Part shown: positions 33,596-45,042 of the stretch, one piece after another
Numbering within the stretch: position 1 is the first letter of the stretch
Layout of the letters: every line of letters begins with the position of its first letter
Source: Eunapius fragilis
Lineage: Eukaryota > Porifera > Demospongiae > Spongillida > Spongillidae
Reading direction: 5' to 3'
DNA: 64,000 bases
Assembly: GCA_963681505.1 (NCBI GenBank)
Contig: OY811975.1
Span: 4,314,950-4,378,949 of the forward strand
Position numbers and translations under genes: made by a program
The notes under the pieces: model-generated
What the model was told of the DNA's origin: nothing
What the model saw: only the letters and a program-made list of their open reading frames with translations
Database searches by the model: none

Positions 33596-34104
33596 CATGT
33601 AGCCTGCCTGACCCTGGGCGTGTATACTGAGCTGGTTGCCACAGTTACAATCAGCCCATTTCAAAAGGTGACTTTTAAAAATTGATTATAATAGTATGTA
33701 TGACAACCATAAATTATTTATATACATGGTACAACCCAGAAATATTACAAAACTACATTGGCTTACCTTTCAGTGGTCACTCCATCCAACGCGACGTCTA
33801 CACAACTTGGGGCTTTTTGGCTTCACACATATCATCACTGAAACTGTATACAAGTACCGGTAGACGAATCAAATTCAAATGTGCGTAATTCATAAACTAA
33901 GCTAGTATGTGTATACATACATTTTAGCCAGAACTCCGACCAACCAGATATACGCTTTCCTTCCGCGATTTCTTTATTTGACACTTCGGAACACGTATAG
34001 CCATCTTTCTTTTTAAATTTAAATTTAATGGCCCATTATTAATGGCCAATAGCTCAATTAACAACGAATTACGCCCTCGCTATGATGCGGTATAAAATTA
34101 GCAT

Positions 34105-34345
34105 CACATGTATACAGTTATACACAATGTGTATAACAGTTACTTGTATAACAATGATATACAGGCGGATATACAGGCGAGTATAACAACCCTTTTTACA
34201 CTGCGGTTTTTTAATTAGTACATACTACCATTATACACAGTTATACACAATTATATGCAATGTGTATAACAAATGCTGTATAACTACTTGTATAACAATG
34301 TTATACAGGCGAGTATAACAACCCTTTTTACACAGTGCAAGTGCC
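34105..34345. repeat. Tandem pair of about 125-bp units rich in TTATACA
   Basis: The block CAGTTATACACAATGTGTAT...CAGGCGAGTATAACAACCC followed by TTTTTACAC occurs at about 34,111-34,206 and again at about 34,236-34,340. The second ends TTTTTACACAGTGCAAG, the inverse of the CACTGTG-type MITE ends at 29,786 and 35,133. Confidence 0.75.
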
Positions 34346-34837
34346 AAGACCACAAGGTGTCACTGCTATTTCACTGCTATTTCAGTGGTGATCATACTGT
34401 TGGCCTATTTGTCAGGAACCATATCAGCTAACCTCTGCAACTCTAGGTCCTTCTCACTGGGAATCTTGACCATTCTCCTGCTCCCTCACACACTTTAAAA
34501 CAATGGCTGATATAAATGATGAGCTGCAATTATATGGTTGCATGGGCGGCCAATTCACCACCCTGCTGGGCTACCTGGTTACAAAGATTGCTCCCGGTCA
34601 AACATGGCCTCCCATGCTTCCTACCATCCTGTAGACACATTGACCCACTGGTATACAGCATACAATTACGCATTCGTTAACTTAGCTAGTGTTGCCTAAA
34701 GTACCCACTGGTCAACAGTGACGCATGCGATAACACATAACCCTGGCATACACACCCCCATTCCTGTCCTCCTCACTTATCTTACCCACCTGTTAAGCCA
34801 TGCCATGCATCATTAATATCTTACATACGTACCGACG

Positions 34838-34900
34838 CTTATAGTTCAAGTGGTAAACGTCCATAATGCTCTACGTTCGAATTCACATAGCAGGCATACT
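34838..34900 (+). other. tRNA-like sequence (pol III A and B box), probably a SINE head or tRNA relic
   Basis: TATAGTTCAAGTGGTAAACG resembles an A box region, and about 30 bases later CGTTCGAATTC matches the B box core GTTCGANTC. No clean cloverleaf with paired acceptor stem could be drawn, so it is not called a functional tRNA. Confidence 0.25.
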
Positions 34901-34959
34901 GCGGTTCAAATTATTCAATGTAAGTTATTTAGATTTGAATGCGTTGCATAATTCATTGC

Positions 34960-35133
34960 GGTGTGCGTATACGTGATATTTCGAGAATACGCACAATGAA
35001 TAATTGTCACCTAGGGATTCTTGAAATATACCAGGTGGATATTCGAAATATACACTACCCTTGGTATATTGATGGTATACGCGAAATATACGCAAAAATA
35101 TACGCTAGCGTATACTAGGTTTTTTGCACAGTG
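34960..35133. mobile_element. MITE-like repeat, second copy of the CACTGTGCAAAAAA family
   Basis: Ends TTTTTTGCACAGTG, the inverse of 29,786-29,799. It contains the same GCGTATAC and CGAAATAT motifs. Left end uncertain. Confidence 0.5.
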
Positions 35134-35643
35134 TTACAGTTCCAAAGAAAGGTTCATTAATAACTTGGTGCCAACAATTTAAGAACGCCCTGGCCTCTTT
35201 GAAGCTCGTTCTACTAATACATCAATGACATCAAACAATGCATTTTGTCACAGAGACTTGCGACTTGGACACACAGTTTCAATTCCTCCTGCAGTGCAGC
35301 TCCCTGGATGGCTAAGTACAATGCATCAATCCCCCCCCCCTTACTTCTTTCGTTGAGTGTCACCCGATACTGCCACCTGAAACCAGTATGCCATTAAATG
35401 GTGCTGGGTATACACATATCAGTGTGTAAGTCTGGCACTGTGTGCGCCCTTTACCATACCAATGGCCTTGAGTGCTAATGGGGTGGGTAGTGAGGTCATT
35501 GCACTTACGTAACATAATTTGCAAAAAAGGACTAATTAGTAGGTATAATACAAGGCCCAAACGCTCTATGGAGCTCGCTTTAGCCTAGACGGGTCTGGTA
35601 TCGCATTCGGCTGACAGCAGCTTCGGGGTCTTTCCAATACGGT

Positions 35644-35879
35644 CAGCCCCGGATCCAGGATTGGGGGGCGGTTTTACTGGAGGGGCGGCACATTGACAAT
35701 GAATGCATGCGAAGCCAGGGGCGGATACGAAAAGCGGGGGGGGGGGGGGGGGTGCTGTCCGTTTTAGGCCCGATCCAAAAGCGGGGGGGGGTGCTGTCCG
35801 TTTTAGGCCCGATACGAAAAGCGGGGGGGGGGGGGGGGGGGGGGGGGCTGCTTGCCGTACGATGATTTATCCGGGACTG
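35644..35879. mobile_element. hAT-like MITE with internal G tracts
   Basis: Ends CAGCCCCGGATCC and, in reverse, CAGTCCCGGATAA. The flanks carry TACGG on both sides, offset by one base from the CAG ends. Inside is an about 45-bp unit (TGCTGTCCGTTTTAGGCCCG followed by a G tract) repeated, with three G tracts. The left 60 bp match 23,677-23,740. Confidence 0.6.
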
Positions 35880-36349
35880 CTACGGGAGCTTAAGTGATGG
35901 AAATCACTGAGCCTAATGTAGTTAGCAGGCTTATCATAATGGTGGGGGTAGTCAACCCCTATGGCATGAGATGAGTCCACACAGACATCGATGGGTCAAG
36001 ATGAAGGGCAATTAATGGAATCACAGAAAGCCAGCTCAGAAACTATTAGCATCGGAGATTCTTCTTAGCCTGGATACATGTCTTGTATATTGAAAACCTC
36101 AACGGCTAATGGTGCATAGTTGTGCACCTACCTATAGCTGCTGGTGCTACTCAACCTGACAAGTTAGTACTTAGAATCATGGGACATGAGCATCTAGTGG
36201 AGGCCATGGGTACATCAGTGGAAGCCAAACAGGAGCAGAAGAGGAAAAAAAATCTAAATTGCATATGAGGTAAATTAAGGACCAACAGGCTCTAATGGTG
36301 GAGGTACAAGTGTGGGTGTACCAAGCAGAATGGAGAGTGGGTGGTTTGC

Positions 36350-37454
36350 ACTTGTGTATGTGTGTTTGTTTGTTTGTGTGAGTGTGCATGTGTTTGTGCA
36401 TGCATGCCTGTATGCATAAGTGTGCATTCTTGTAGTGCAGGCTCACATCTAGTAAGTGTGCTCATAGCAAACAAGAGACAACAGGGAAATTAGATAATAA
36501 TTTTACAAAGCAGAGGCCAGTTCTGTGTATGTGTGTGTGTGCATGTGTGTGTGTGTGTGATGAATGACTGCCAAAGCCATTTTAATGTGTACATATGCAC
36601 ACATTTGTGATTGAAGCATGACTCCTGTGTGTGTACGTGAATGTGCGTGCATGTGCATGTGGGTTTGTGTGCATGCGTGTGTGTGCATGTGCATGCATAT
36701 GTTTAAAAGTGCAAAAGGCAACAAGAAGACCTGTTGGTAATTACCAGAGCAAGGAAACACAAATTTACACAAACAATAAACATGTGACTGCAGTTGCAAG
36801 TGTATGCTAGTGCTTGTGTGTGGTGTGTATGTGTGTGCATGCATAAACGTGCACATTGATACACAAGACAATTTAGACAAAGGTACGGCTCCAATAGAGA
36901 AACATGTGATGAATAGGATGACAGCTAAAAACAATGTTTGTATGTGGTTCGACAATTAGGAAATAAAGTAGCAAAGCATTGATGTTGATGCGTGAATGAC
37001 TGACTGCCCATGGTGTGTGTGTACATGTGTGTGTGTGTGTGTGTGTGTGAGTGTGCATGTGTGTGTATAAGTGCACATTGCAATACTAAATTCCCAGCTA
37101 AACATAAATTCTAGCCTGGAGTATCTTCTGGGAAAACCTCATTTTAATTCTACCCTGAGCCTAAATGTCTGGGAAAGCCTTGCCTCCATTTAACTCATTC
37201 TCTCACTTTCTATCATACCCACACTGTCCCCAAAATATTGACACCTGGTATGGTTGCAGGTCACACATGTATTGGTTCCAGTCACACTCAGGGTAAGAGG
37301 ACAGCACACCCACTGTCACCTGACCCCTTTTGGGCAAACAATCAACTATGCCAAGCACACCACCAATTGGAAACTAAGCAAGAGGGAGCATTCTGACAGA
37401 ATTAAATGACACCAATTGCTGTGATCTGAGGTTGTGTATAAATGTGAGTGTGTG

Positions 37455-37501
<47 letters not shown>

Positions 37502-37502
37502 C
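36350..37502. repeat. Scattered TG-rich microsatellites
   Basis: Runs at 36,356-36,420, 36,523-36,560, 36,625-36,700, 36,815-36,842, 37,013-37,072 and a near-pure (GT)n at 37,453-37,500, separated by unique sequence without genes. Confidence 0.85.
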
Positions 37503-38090
37503 TTATGGATTTTATTTTGTATGGATATTATTTTGTAGAACCAAATTTAATTGGTTCACCAATGAAGATAAAAGAGGTTTTAGTAGGCCAATGATCTGAG
37601 AGTACTACATGTTGGTAAATACATGTAGCTACAAGGGGGTGCATGTTTGATATAGTATATATCTGCGTGTGCAGAAGTCAAAAAGGAAGGGTGCGTTTCA
37701 GATTAAGCTAGCCCTAGGCACCGTGCACTTTCATGCTCTGCAGCGTTGTGCACGCATAAATGAAGCAGTTTGACCGAGCCAACACGCTCGATTTCAACGT
37801 GCATGCGCTACAGAGTACGTACCGTGTTGCGCAGGCTGATGGCAGCTGAATCCACGTATTACGAATCTATAGTTTCTGCTCACTATGTTGAAGAAGCCAA
37901 GAAGGGGAACAGAACCAGACGTTTGCAAGAAGCGAAAACTCCGCGTACTTGTTGTATATTGTATAGATGGGCGGAGGCATAGTTATTGAACAGGAAGTAA
38001 TTGCATATTCATGTCCTCAATGCCAGTCGTAATAGATAAATGGCGCGAAACGCCCGGGAAATATGCAATTACTTTGCACAGTTGTATCCC
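37503..38090. other. No gene seen
   Basis: A 70-aa frame at 37,770-37,982 has no recognisable motif. Nothing else supported. Confidence 0.4.
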
Positions 38091-38099
38091 CGCAACGGA

Positions 38100-38370
38100 T
38101 AAAGAAAAAATTAACGAACAGAACAAATCAATAGGTACAGGATTCCTCTACGTACAAACCAAATTAGGAGTGAATTGAATTTTCCTGCCGAAAGATATGG
38201 CGGGTTTGAACCCCAAGGGGTATCGGACGTTGTAACACTGGCACGAAGCTAATGCAAGTGCCCATAATCGATTTTACCAGAGAGAAATGATGTAGTATGA
38301 AGTGTTGAAAATAGGAAGTCAATAGCATTTACGGTTCGGGAGATGTAGCGATTTCAAAGTGAATCATTTT
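38100..38370. mobile_element. Dispersed element R3, copy 2
   Basis: Matches 23,900-24,110 in blocks: GGTACAGGA..CCTCTACG, ACAAACC, GGCGGGTTTGAACC, GGGGTATC, GTATGAAGTGTTGA and CGGTTCGG. Unlike that copy, it is not preceded by the GGATCCAGG end. Confidence 0.6.
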
Positions 38371-38621
38371 TATAACTTTATATATATATACGCGATAGGC
38401 ATGAACTGTCCCAATTATCGATTAATCAAATCGCGTGATTACATATATACATGTACAATTAGAGACCTATGGCAACTCGGGGAAGGAGGCTTAGTGTGCT
38501 TATTCTCGCCTTGCAACTCTGTTGGCCATCAGCCAGTCTATCCCTAAACCCAAAATGGTTGCCGAAATCTATGGGCGCCTCAACATATCACTTGTGAGAT
38601 CTGTAGCAAGTGCTATCATGA

Positions 38622-38662
38622 CAGTAGCGGATCTGGGGGGCGGGCGTGGGTTTGAGGGTTAA

Positions 38663-38698
<36 letters not shown>

Positions 38699-38700
38699 AG
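38622..38700. mobile_element. hAT-like element end with a C34 tract
   Basis: CAGTAGCGGATCTGGGGGGCG starts like the hAT-type ends at 9,398 and 35,644. It is followed by an uninterrupted C tract (about 38,665-38,698), directly next to the hairpin-tailed element. The matching right end was not found. Confidence 0.4.
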
Positions 38701-38710
38701 CCTTTGGACA

Positions 38711-39062
38711 ATATCGGAAGTTTCGTTAGAAACTTCCATATAGGATTTGACCCCGACTATGAATGTCATTAAAAAAACGCGACCCGTCTGTAACAACACT
38801 CCCGACGATCGGATCGTGTAGCTTGTTTTAGCTATCGATCTAGAAGTCAAAAATGAGTAGTTTCGTTTTTGTTTCATGTCGCTGAACCGCGTGGTTGTTG
38901 AGAACAAGAGTGTACTGCCCGTCCTCGTACCCAGTCTCGGAACAAGGGGCGGGTCGTCTTCTTCTTCTTCTTCTCCTCCTTCTTCTTGGTAACGCATAAC
39001 TCAGGACAGGAACATTTCTAAGCGATGAAAATTTCACCAATAGCTTCAGAATCGGCTGGAGG
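38711..39062 (-). mobile_element. Hairpin-tailed element, copy 1 (SINE/LINE-tail-like)
   Basis: Read on the minus strand it matches 62,310-62,654: GTTCCTGTC..GAGTTAT, a (GAA)n-rich block, GACTGGGTACG, then TTTTTTTAATGACATTCAT, TCCTATAT and a terminal hairpin. The stem is GGAAGTTTC/GAAACTTCC with loop TAAC, followed by GATA. The sequences beyond the GATA are unrelated in the two copies, so GATA marks the 3' end. The 5' side is shorter here, as with 5'-truncated retroelements. Confidence 0.6.
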
Positions 39063-39159
39063 ACTCGCTTTTATATAATATAATACTTTGATAAACAATC
39101 GACTATCAGCCTCCTATGTCTTGTATAATTTAATGGGTATGAAAAAAAAAATAAAGAAA

Positions 39160-39445
39160 ACAAGTAAATAAAAACATTCTCTACGAGAAAGTTGGTGGGA
39201 TATAGGATTTGATTATGACATTGGTGGTGTAAAAAGCAAGGAAACAAGGTCTTATCAGAAGGGAAAATGTCATAGTCCAATATTTAGCACACAAACAACA
39301 CATGCCCTAGAAATGTGCTAAATATAGGACTATGACATTTTCCCTTCTGATAAGACCTTGTTTCCTTGCTTTTTACACCACCAATGTCATAATCAAATCC
39401 TATATCCCACCAACTTTCTCGTAGAGAATGTTTTTATTTACTTGT
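39160..39445. mobile_element. Foldback palindrome MITE, copy 1
   Basis: About 120-bp arms, nearly perfect inverse copies, with a loop of some 30 bp. The outer end is ACAAGTAAATAAAAACATTC and each arm contains GGTGGTGTAAAAAGCAAGG. Related copies lie at 55,378-55,670 and 61,248-61,536. No coding capacity. Confidence 0.9.
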
Positions 39446-39664
39446 TAATCATAGCAGGTAACGGATTACATGTAGGCAATTTGTATTGATAGTTGAGAAT
39501 AATACATTAACCCCTCCCCCTCTCCTTTGTCTGCCACGCCCCCTTCGTACGTGGAGTTAGTCCATGGTTAATGTAGTTGCACTGTAGATTCAGTAGACTT
39601 GTTTTTAACAAGTGTTATATGTAATGCATTCATGTACTAAATAAAAATGTACAATACAACTATA

Positions 39665-39794
39665 CACAAGGGAAAAAAGCGTCGAATCATTTAGAAATTG
39701 AACAGAAAATCACACGAAGCGCATATGATTATTGTGTGATTGTCTGTTCAATCACGCAATGATTTTTATATGATTCGACGCTTTTTGTCCTGTG
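39665..39794. mobile_element. MITE with CACA(A)GG ends, copy 1
   Basis: Ends CACAAGGGAAAAAAGCG and, in reverse, CACAGGACAAAAAGCG, both followed by TCGAATCAT. Flanked by ATA on each side. 130 bp. Sister of 39,963-40,125. Confidence 0.75.
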
Positions 39795-39818
39795 ATATGT
39801 TATGAAATTCGCACGCGC

Positions 39819-39960
39819 TGACTCAGCATGATCGGCGGAACCATCTAGCTATTTAAGGAACCCTTCCTTTGCTCAACAACATACCTTTTGCCTGGGTTGA
39901 ATTTAAGACCTTCGGCCGGCGGTGGCAGTGCCCTTCTTTAAACTGAATTGTGCGTTTACA
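39819..39960 (+). pseudogene. Upstream region of carbonyl reductase copy 3, cut off from its coding part
   Basis: Close match to 5,085-5,228 (upstream region of the intact gene), ending at GCGTTTAC. The continuation of this copy, from CGGTAATTAATTG and the ATG, lies 5.7 kb away at 45,638. A MITE and a 5.5-kb element separate the two. Confidence 0.8.
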
Positions 39961-39962
39961 AA

Positions 39963-40125
39963 CACAGGGCGTGGAATCAAGTTCTGATTTTACAGAGGAT
40001 TTTTAAATCGTCTGAAAAATCATTGTGTGATCTTACATAGAAAATCTGATGCGTGTGATTTGTGTGTGATTCTCTGTAATATCACACAATGATTCCGAAA
40101 TGATTCCACGTGTTTTTTCCCTGTG
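39963..40125. mobile_element. MITE with CACAGG ends, copy 2, in the carbonyl reductase upstream region
   Basis: Ends CACAGGGCGTGGAATCA and, in reverse, CACAGGGAAAAAACACG followed by TGGAATCA. Flanked by AAA on each side. The interior has inverted GATTTTACAG and ATCACACAATGATT motifs like those of the element at 39,665. Confidence 0.75.
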
Positions 40126-40284
40126 AAACCTTACACTAGAAATTTTTTTGTTGAAACAACGTATTCTTAAATGGTTAAAACAATTTTAAACTGAGGTAAC
40201 AGTTTAAAATGTTGTTTTAACAGTATTAACAGTCATTGAAATAATTATTAACCTGCTATTAAAAGTACAGCTTTTTTAAACGAC

Positions 40285-40665
40285 AATTTTAATTTTACAC
40301 CTAGGTTGTTGATATAACAAATAAAGGATTAGTAAAAATGACCATAATAATTGTACATTTGAGCTTTTTAAATAAATTATTTTAACTTTACAGGTAGTTG
40401 ATATAATAAATAAAGTATTAGTTAAAATGAATATAATTATTGTAAATTTGATAAGTAATTTTAACTTCATCGTTAGTTGATATAATAAATAAAGGATTAG
40501 TTAAAATGACTACAATAATTGTACATTCGAGCTTTTTAATAAGCAATTTTAATTTTACAGGTAGTAAATATAATAAAGGATTAGTTAAGATAACTATATT
40601 TAATGTAAGTTTCATTTTAACTTTGCATCTGGATAGTTGATATAACAAAGCATTGGTCAAGATAA
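40285..40665. repeat. Tandem repeat, about 5 units of 75-95 bp, AT-rich
   Basis: Recurring order: AATTTTAAYTTTACA, GTTGATATAA, AAAGGATTAGTTAAAATGA, ATAATTGTA. Unit lengths vary. The Leu/Ile-rich minus-strand frames across it are repeat products. Confidence 0.8.
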
Positions 40666-40669
40666 AAAT

Positions 40670-41420
40670 AATTATAGATTTGATTTATTTAAAGTACCCA
40701 TTTTGACAAATTTACTGTCGAGTAAATTGTTTTAGCTTCTATATTTAAACCACATGCACAGCATAATGTTACATCAGACAAGTATGCAAATCAAATAATC
40801 AAGCACAAAAGCAGCAGCATAAAGTACATATAGTAAAGTCGGTCAGTCAGTCACATACATATTTCATTATGTCGCTGCTTGTAGTCAGATATGTTTTTTT
40901 GTTTCTTGAGGAAGCTTGAACACAAATTCTTGAAGAAATAGACAAATCTCTTAAAGGGACTTGCTATGCTTTAAATTGAATACATAGTGAGAAGCAAACC
41001 ACAAGCACATCCCCGTGACAAATGTTGATGTTTCACGCAAGATGATGCCTTCAACGATGATGTAAAAGGCTATCCAAATGCTACAAACCATGGGGCTGTC
41101 ATCTTAGCACGATGCACTACAAGCTCATCAGGGTTATCTGTTACCTACAATATGATCAAGATAACCATAACACCTTCACCGCCACGTTTTTACATTGCCA
41201 TAACACGGTAATGTATCTCCATGTATGTCAACAAAAAAATGATGACCTGTCAGGAGTCATATATGTTCCTAAAACTAATTGTGCACTAATTAATCCCTTT
41301 GATCCCTGAACTCATATGAGTGTGACAAATGCAAGTAATCTTGCATTCAATGTGCTAATTGCATGTTACCATACACAGCAATTTTGCTGCCAACTGACGA
41401 TTGATGCCTAATGGCATCCT
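40670..41420. other. No gene seen
   Basis: Unique AT-rich interior of the 5.5-kb element without recognised frames. Confidence 0.4.
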
Positions 41421-41830
41421 CCTGCTAATGAGTTACTTTCACTGCGAGGAATCGATCGGTGTGACTCCCATGTGAATCTAAAGCGAAACAAAAAAGCAAT
41501 AAAATGTAAGGGGCATAGGGTGGTACCCACTACGCCCTCATTTTTAAATCCCTCGTATGTTTTTTCTCTTAAGTCAGATTTTTATTTTAAAAGCAGATTT
41601 GTAATACTCTCTTCAAGCTCTACAGTATTGGACGATGGGGTCCATACAGATTTCTTTGCCCCCCCCCCCCCCCCCCCCCCTCGAGCTTGTATGGCAATTT
41701 CAGGCCAAGGTTTGGACCTGTACAACGAGCATGCACCATCAAATGTAAAAAAAGATGCTAACTGGCAGAAGTTTATTTTCTGGACACCACAGTAGATAAA
41801 TGTACCACCACCCAAGTACAATTTTTAGAC

Positions 41831-41932
41831 CCTCGCTAAAATCTAGAACGATGTTTTAACCCGGCCGTTTCCGAGATATGTGTGGTAGGTTTAATTACTG
41901 GGTTAAAACATGCTCAAGGTTTTAGCGAGGGT
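41831..41932. repeat. Foldback hairpin
   Basis: CCCTCGCTAAAA...GATGTTTTAACCC and its inverse GGGTTAAAACAT...TTTTAGCGAGGG enclose a GC-richer loop. Confidence 0.75.
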
Positions 41933-42244
41933 TTACACGTTGTACTTCGGTCCTAACAAGCTACTTTACACGTTGTACTTCGGTCCTAACAAGCTACTTT
42001 CACTTCGGTGAATCGATCGATGTCAATCCCATGTGAATCTGAAGCGAAACAAAAAAGATAGTAAAATGCAGGGGGCATAGGGTCCTACGCCCTCGTTTTT
42101 AAATCTCTCGTATGTTTTTTCTCTTAAATCAGATTTTTATTTTAAAAGCAGATTTGTAATCCTCTCTTCAAGCTCTACAGTATTGGACGATGGGGTCCAT
42201 ACAGATTTCTTTGCCCCCCCCCCCCCCCCCTCTTGTACAAGTTA

Positions 42245-42350
42245 TACTTATTTTTCTCTGGTCACAAGTCAGAGCGTCAAGTGAAGCAAAGATTGAGATA
42301 TGCATATTGAATTGCTTCACTTTGATGCTCTGAATTGGGGCTAGAGAAAA
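42245..42350. repeat. Foldback hairpin inserted in block b
   Basis: TATTTTTCTCTGG..CAAGTCAGAGC..CAAGTGAAGCAA pairs with TTGCTTCACTT..GCTCTGAATTG..CTAGAGAAAATA. Absent from block a at the same point, so it is a recent insertion. Confidence 0.7.
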
Positions 42351-42879
42351 TAATTGTTGCTTAGCAATTTTGGGCCAAGCTCCAAAGGACCTGTACAACA
42401 AGCATGCATGCACCATCAAATTTAAAAGGAATTTAAACTGGTAAAACTTCATTTTCTGCACACCATGGTAGAAAAATGTACCCCATAGGAAGACACCCGG
42501 TACATTATTTAACACAATTATGCATAGGTATACGACATTCTAGAATATGCTTCACAATTACAATGAGGTATTATGTACATGTGCAATACCTATACCTTGC
42601 ATTTCTCAAATGCTACTTAAGGCAATAGGATCTTCCTTGAATTTTGTGTCTTTCTATTCCAAGATGTTTTACCAGTAGTGTGAAGTCGCAGAGGTCATCC
42701 TCCTAATCATCTACAAAAATAAGAACTGATTAGTGTATGTAAACACAAATACACGTTAACACTGCAACTATGCTGATGGCCCATAAAGGCAAACAGTGGT
42801 CCATACATGTGAGCAAACACATATCAAACAACATGCAAAATTGTAAATTGTGTACTTTTGTGAACATCTCTATTTGCAT

Positions 42880-45042
42880 TTAACGTATCGCTGACATTCC
42901 TGTCAAAGATTCAGAGAATTTAAGGACAGCTGGAACAATTTTCCTCCACTTCTCCATAGCCTTCTTAATCAAGTCTTTATTGTCTGTTATCAGGTCCAGC
43001 TCAGACTCAAGCTGCAAAATAGAAGAAATCTGACCACACATTATGTATAGAATCCAGACACCTTTGAACCAATGTCCCCCTTTCCGATGTTAGCCTAGAA
43101 AAAGTCAACTGCCAATTTAGTGGGCCTGAAAATGGAATAGCAATACAAAGTTGCCAAATATGTACTTTGCTCCTATACAAACTCTCTGACATTCCTATTA
43201 GAAATGGTCGCTTACACAGCTTCCTCATCTTTTTGACTACTTGTAAAGCATAAATTGTAATTAGAGAACACAATTTATTTACTATTCTATGTGTACTAGG
43301 AATCAGTAGCATGCAGCTCATCAGTATGACTTGAAGCTGATAATCAGAAACAACTTCAGTAACAGTTACAACTATTTAAAGATACAATAAGGCAAGCACA
43401 CTTGTGATTTATATGTTGACACGGATATAGTAAGCGTGAGTCATAGACTGACACTTGAAGTCACTAAAAATGAGAATGGAGATGCCCATGTGAATACTAT
43501 TGAGAAGGTTGAAGTATTCCTTATTATGCAATAAGGGCGAGGTACATACATGTATTAAGGGAGATTGCGTGCATAAAATAAAGCAGTGATGGCTGAAGTT
43601 GTGGCAAAGAGACGTGTTGAGTGGTACAGAATGTGTGGTATTTTAACAATCAACCTCTTTATTATTGCACGTCCGGACTGAACCCATTGGCCAAGGTTTG
43701 AGGTGTAACTGGCATGCATGTGCGGCATAGTGTTTGGTGAGGTGATATGGCACCACCCACTTGCACCGTGCCATATCCCGCCCAGAATTCACATCATCCA
43801 TAGAGAAAAGGGAGTTAAAAAAAAAAGAAAATCTCACTGGCAGCTGAACGTACTAATGCACACGCCCAAGCCTTGCACATGCGCACTATAACCAACCATT
43901 ACATCCTTAATGACATGCAGCAAGCAGCTAGTTAACATGGTTTAAGTACCTCTGTATTAAGAATGCAGGTGTGGCACAGTTATTGCGTAGAAACTGAAAA
44001 ATGTCGGTTGCCATGGTTGCCACACATTGAGCAGTGACATGTGGGTTGCTATGCATGGTTACTATACAGGCTTAGTTACCTCTCTGATATATATCACTGT
44101 GGATGCCATGGTTACAACACCTTGGAGCCAATGACTGTTGTGACTCCCTCATCAACACATCACTGGTAGCTATGGTCACACACATGGAGCTAATGACCTA
44201 CACCACCGTGGATAGACTGATTTGACTACCTTTGCAGGCAATAAAACATGGTCTACCCTGCAAACACGTAGAACTGTGGGGTCTATGAAGACTACTATGA
44301 TATGTTGTGTATGTACTAAACAGTTATGTGTACTGTGCAATAACATTAACTTTGATCAAGTGGGTAAATTAATAAATGTGCTCTGTAAGCTGCAATCAAG
44401 AACATGGGCTATACTTCAATTTCACATTCTCTTACTATAGTGTACTTCGTGCATAAATTCCACGTAAATATTTAACGTCGTTGTAAACGCTTGATTCAAC
44501 ACTATGACAGAAACTAGAAGGTAAAATAATAAGCTTAACTGAGCGGTACTTAGTAAGGTTCACTTTCCAACCTTATATACGCGGATCGCGAGCCGTTTCT
44601 GGCTGCGTGCAAACGACGCGTTTATTCTTTAGTCCTGTAAATACTAAACTGACATTGACTAGTTGAACCATGTAACTAACGCTTACCGAGCGCTTCAACC
44701 GGTGCAGCTTCTTAATGACGCCAATCCTTTGTCCCAGTGTTCTCAATTCCTGGTCATTAAATTCCTGAGAAGATAGCCCATCTATATGCATATTCTCGTC
44801 TGCATAATCATAGTTATAGCAAGCTTATAAAATAAAATTACACACCAAACATATCGAACAAGCCTCTTGGCAACTGTCTAAGCATGAATGTATGCGTATT
44901 TGTACAGCAGAGTAGCTTTAACTACCTTCAAATTTTATGCAGACACTGCCGTCCATGCCATTATCTTTAAGGTAGGCAGATAACTCCTCAGTCCACAGTT
45001 TTTTTTTCTCGAACTGATTTTTCGTGATGGCGCTGCTAGCAT
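42880..45042 (-). CDS. SAM-like domain protein, three 3' exons (start uncertain)
   Basis: Minus-strand exons 45,032-44,926, 44,799-44,687 and 43,011-42,880 have GT-AG borders and matching phases (1, then 0) and end in TAA. The joined reading has LWTEELSAYLKDNGMDG, then HIDGLSSQEFNDQEL, then LGQRIGVIKKLHRLKRS. This matches the helix pattern of a SAM domain: initial W, the IDG turn, and the closing LG-x-R-x2-I-x-K. A helical tail of 43 residues follows (LESELDLITDN...KWRKIVPAVLKF). No in-frame ATG precedes it. An ATG at 45,042 lies in another frame that would join if one A were added to the A9 run at about 45,002-44,994. The gene lies wholly within the 5.5-kb element. Confidence 0.5.

Larger units (their letters stand above)
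41421..42512. repeat. Tandem duplication of an about 400-bp block ending in repeat R1
   Basis: Block a is 41,421-41,820 and block b is 41,995-42,512. Both run from GAATCGATCG through GGGGCATAGGGT, CAGTATTGGACGATGGGGTC and a C tract to the R1 segment. Block b has a roughly 110-bp hairpin insertion (42,245-42,350) after its C tract that block a lacks. Between the blocks are a hairpin (41,831-41,932) and a 30-bp tandem pair (ACACGTTGTACTTCGGTCC..., 41,935-41,996). Confidence 0.8.

Noticed and set aside
34838..34900. Functional tRNA gene
   Set aside because: B-box-like sequence is present, but no acceptor stem or anticodon arm could be paired; kept only as a tRNA-like relic.
35585..35635. Second tRNA-like stretch (TAGCCTAGACGGG, CTTCGGGGTC)
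   Set aside because: Only loose resemblance to A and B boxes and no stem pairing.
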